Source: Micromonospora sp. MW-13 (GTDB taxonomy: Bacteria > Actinomycetota > Actinomycetes > Mycobacteriales > Micromonosporaceae). From it: a stretch of 64,000 bases of DNA. The first letter of the stretch is position 1. Every line of letters begins with the position of its first letter. This document shows, in pieces, positions 63,362-64,000 of the stretch. Under the pieces are notes generated by a model that did not search any database, was not told the origin of the DNA, and saw only the letters and a program-made list of their open reading frames with translations. A program made the translations under genes and the position numbers. The stretch spans positions 1 to 64,000 of the forward strand of contig NZ_QKKX01000013.1 of assembly GCF_003434305.1 (NCBI RefSeq). The letters run 5' to 3'.

Positions 63362-64000
63362 CAGCTATCCCTCCTCAGGCGCCGGATGTTGAACAGCATC
63401 GCGGGGAGCACCAGGGCGAACAGCAGGACCGCGAGGGCGCTGCCGAGCCCGTAGTCCAGGCCACCGCCGAAGGACACCCGGTACATCTCCAGGGCGACCA
63501 CGGTCGCTTCGTCCTGGGACGACTCGGGTGCGAGCACGTAGACGAGGTCGAAGATCTTCAGGACGTTGATGGTCAGGGTGACCAGCACCACGACGAGCAC
63601 GGGCCGGACCAGCGGCACGGTCACGTGCCGGAACGTCTGCCACTCGCTTGCGCCGTCCATCCGGGCCGCTTCGAGCGCTTCCCGAGGCAGGGCGGCCAGA
63701 CCGGCCGACACCAGCACCATGGCGAAGCCGGCCCAGATCCAGATGTACGCCCCGATGATCGCGGGAGTGACAAGTGAAGGCCCAAGCCAGGTGATGCCGT
63801 TGAACGGCTCGGTGAAGTTGTCGGCGGGCAGCCGGATGACGTATTGCCCTGAGGTGAGTTCGGGGAACGCGAACCGCCCGGCGGCGTCGGTCCGGGCGGT
63901 GGCGACCACCCTGCCCCCGTCGGCCACCGCCTCGACGGTCATCTGGGGCAACCCCACCTCGCCGGGGTCGACGGTCCCCGCCCGGCCGCCGCCGCCACGA
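63361..64000 (-). CDS. Sugar ABC permease (MalF type) with periplasmic insert, 5' end beyond window
   Basis: At least 213 codons, open to the edge, so the N-terminus is outside. The visible part starts with a carboxypeptidase-regulatory-like beta domain (VEAVADGGRVVATARTD, AAGRFAFPELTSGQYVIRL), followed by TM helices, the EAA loop EALEAARMDGASEWQTFRH and NVLKIFDLVYVLAPESSQDE. The insert lies between TM segments on the outside. Confidence 0.85.
   Translation of the reverse strand, partial: RGGGGRAGTVDPGEVGLPQMTVEAVADGGRVVATARTDAAGRFAFPELTSGQYVIRLPADNFTEPFNGITWLGPSLVTPAIIGAYIWIWAGFAMVLVSAGLAALPREALEAARMDGASEWQTFRHVTVPLVRPVLVVVLVTLTINVLKIFDLVYVLAPESSQDEATVVALEMYRVSFGGGLDYGLGSALAVLLFALVLPAMLFNIRRLRRDS

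Overview
The window is very GC-rich actinobacterial chromosome. It has dense short-gap operons, GTG and TTG starts, Tat and lipoprotein signals, an ESX component (EccB), DUF5753/DUF397 pairs, a LuxR-LAL regulator and an assembly-line NRPS/PKS. This fits a filamentous actinomycete, most likely Micromonospora or a close relative; the assignment rests on protein style alone. I found no rRNA, tRNA or CRISPR array.

Layout. 1-3354 (-) is the N-terminal part of a hybrid NRPS/PKS (A-PCP-KS) that runs off the left edge. 3.6-9.5 kb holds stress-type genes (DUF2267, CBS-BON), small enzymes, an integrase tail, a duplicated DUF2267 5' end with its promoter in front of a VOC gene, and a GH63-like hydrolase. 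9.8-23 kb carries methyltransferases, EccB, a CsoR/CstR-type repressor with a visible operator, a PAP2-kinase-flippase fusion, three lipoproteins, a LuxR-LAL regulator, a DUF5753/DUF397 pair lacking its HTH and a Tat-exported M23 peptidase. 23-37.8 kb has a small inverted-repeat element, an HTH/DUF4180 pair, metabolic genes, a ferredoxin reductase/desaturase pair divergent from a PucR-like regulator, a beta-propeller lipoprotein and transporters.

The most striking block is 37978-46119 (+): six closely packed genes. They encode a trypsin-like protease fused to a degenerate STAND-type NTPase, a PknG-like kinase, a VWA/zinc-ribbon protein, a four-TM membrane protein, a solute-binding lipoprotein with no permease, and a trypsin-co-occurring (Trypco1/CU044_2847) protein. 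The kinase, membrane protein and binding protein mirror the mycobacterial GlnH-GlnX-PknG nutrient-sensing axis, here joined to protease and conflict-system parts.

A second unusual operon (56118 to about 52582, -) has mauE-like, mauD-like and mauA-like genes in the order used for methylamine dehydrogenase light-chain maturation. No heavy chain is visible in the window, and the 12-cysteine Tat-exported protein carries two peptidoglycan-binding domains. Beside it are an exported amidase and a LacI-family gene eroded by an internal deletion. The right end holds a methionyl-tRNA synthetase behind a possible Met-codon attenuator, a proline-rich exported protein, a regulator made of three tandem winged helices, and two sugar-ABC permeases, one with an extracytoplasmic insert and cut by the window edge.
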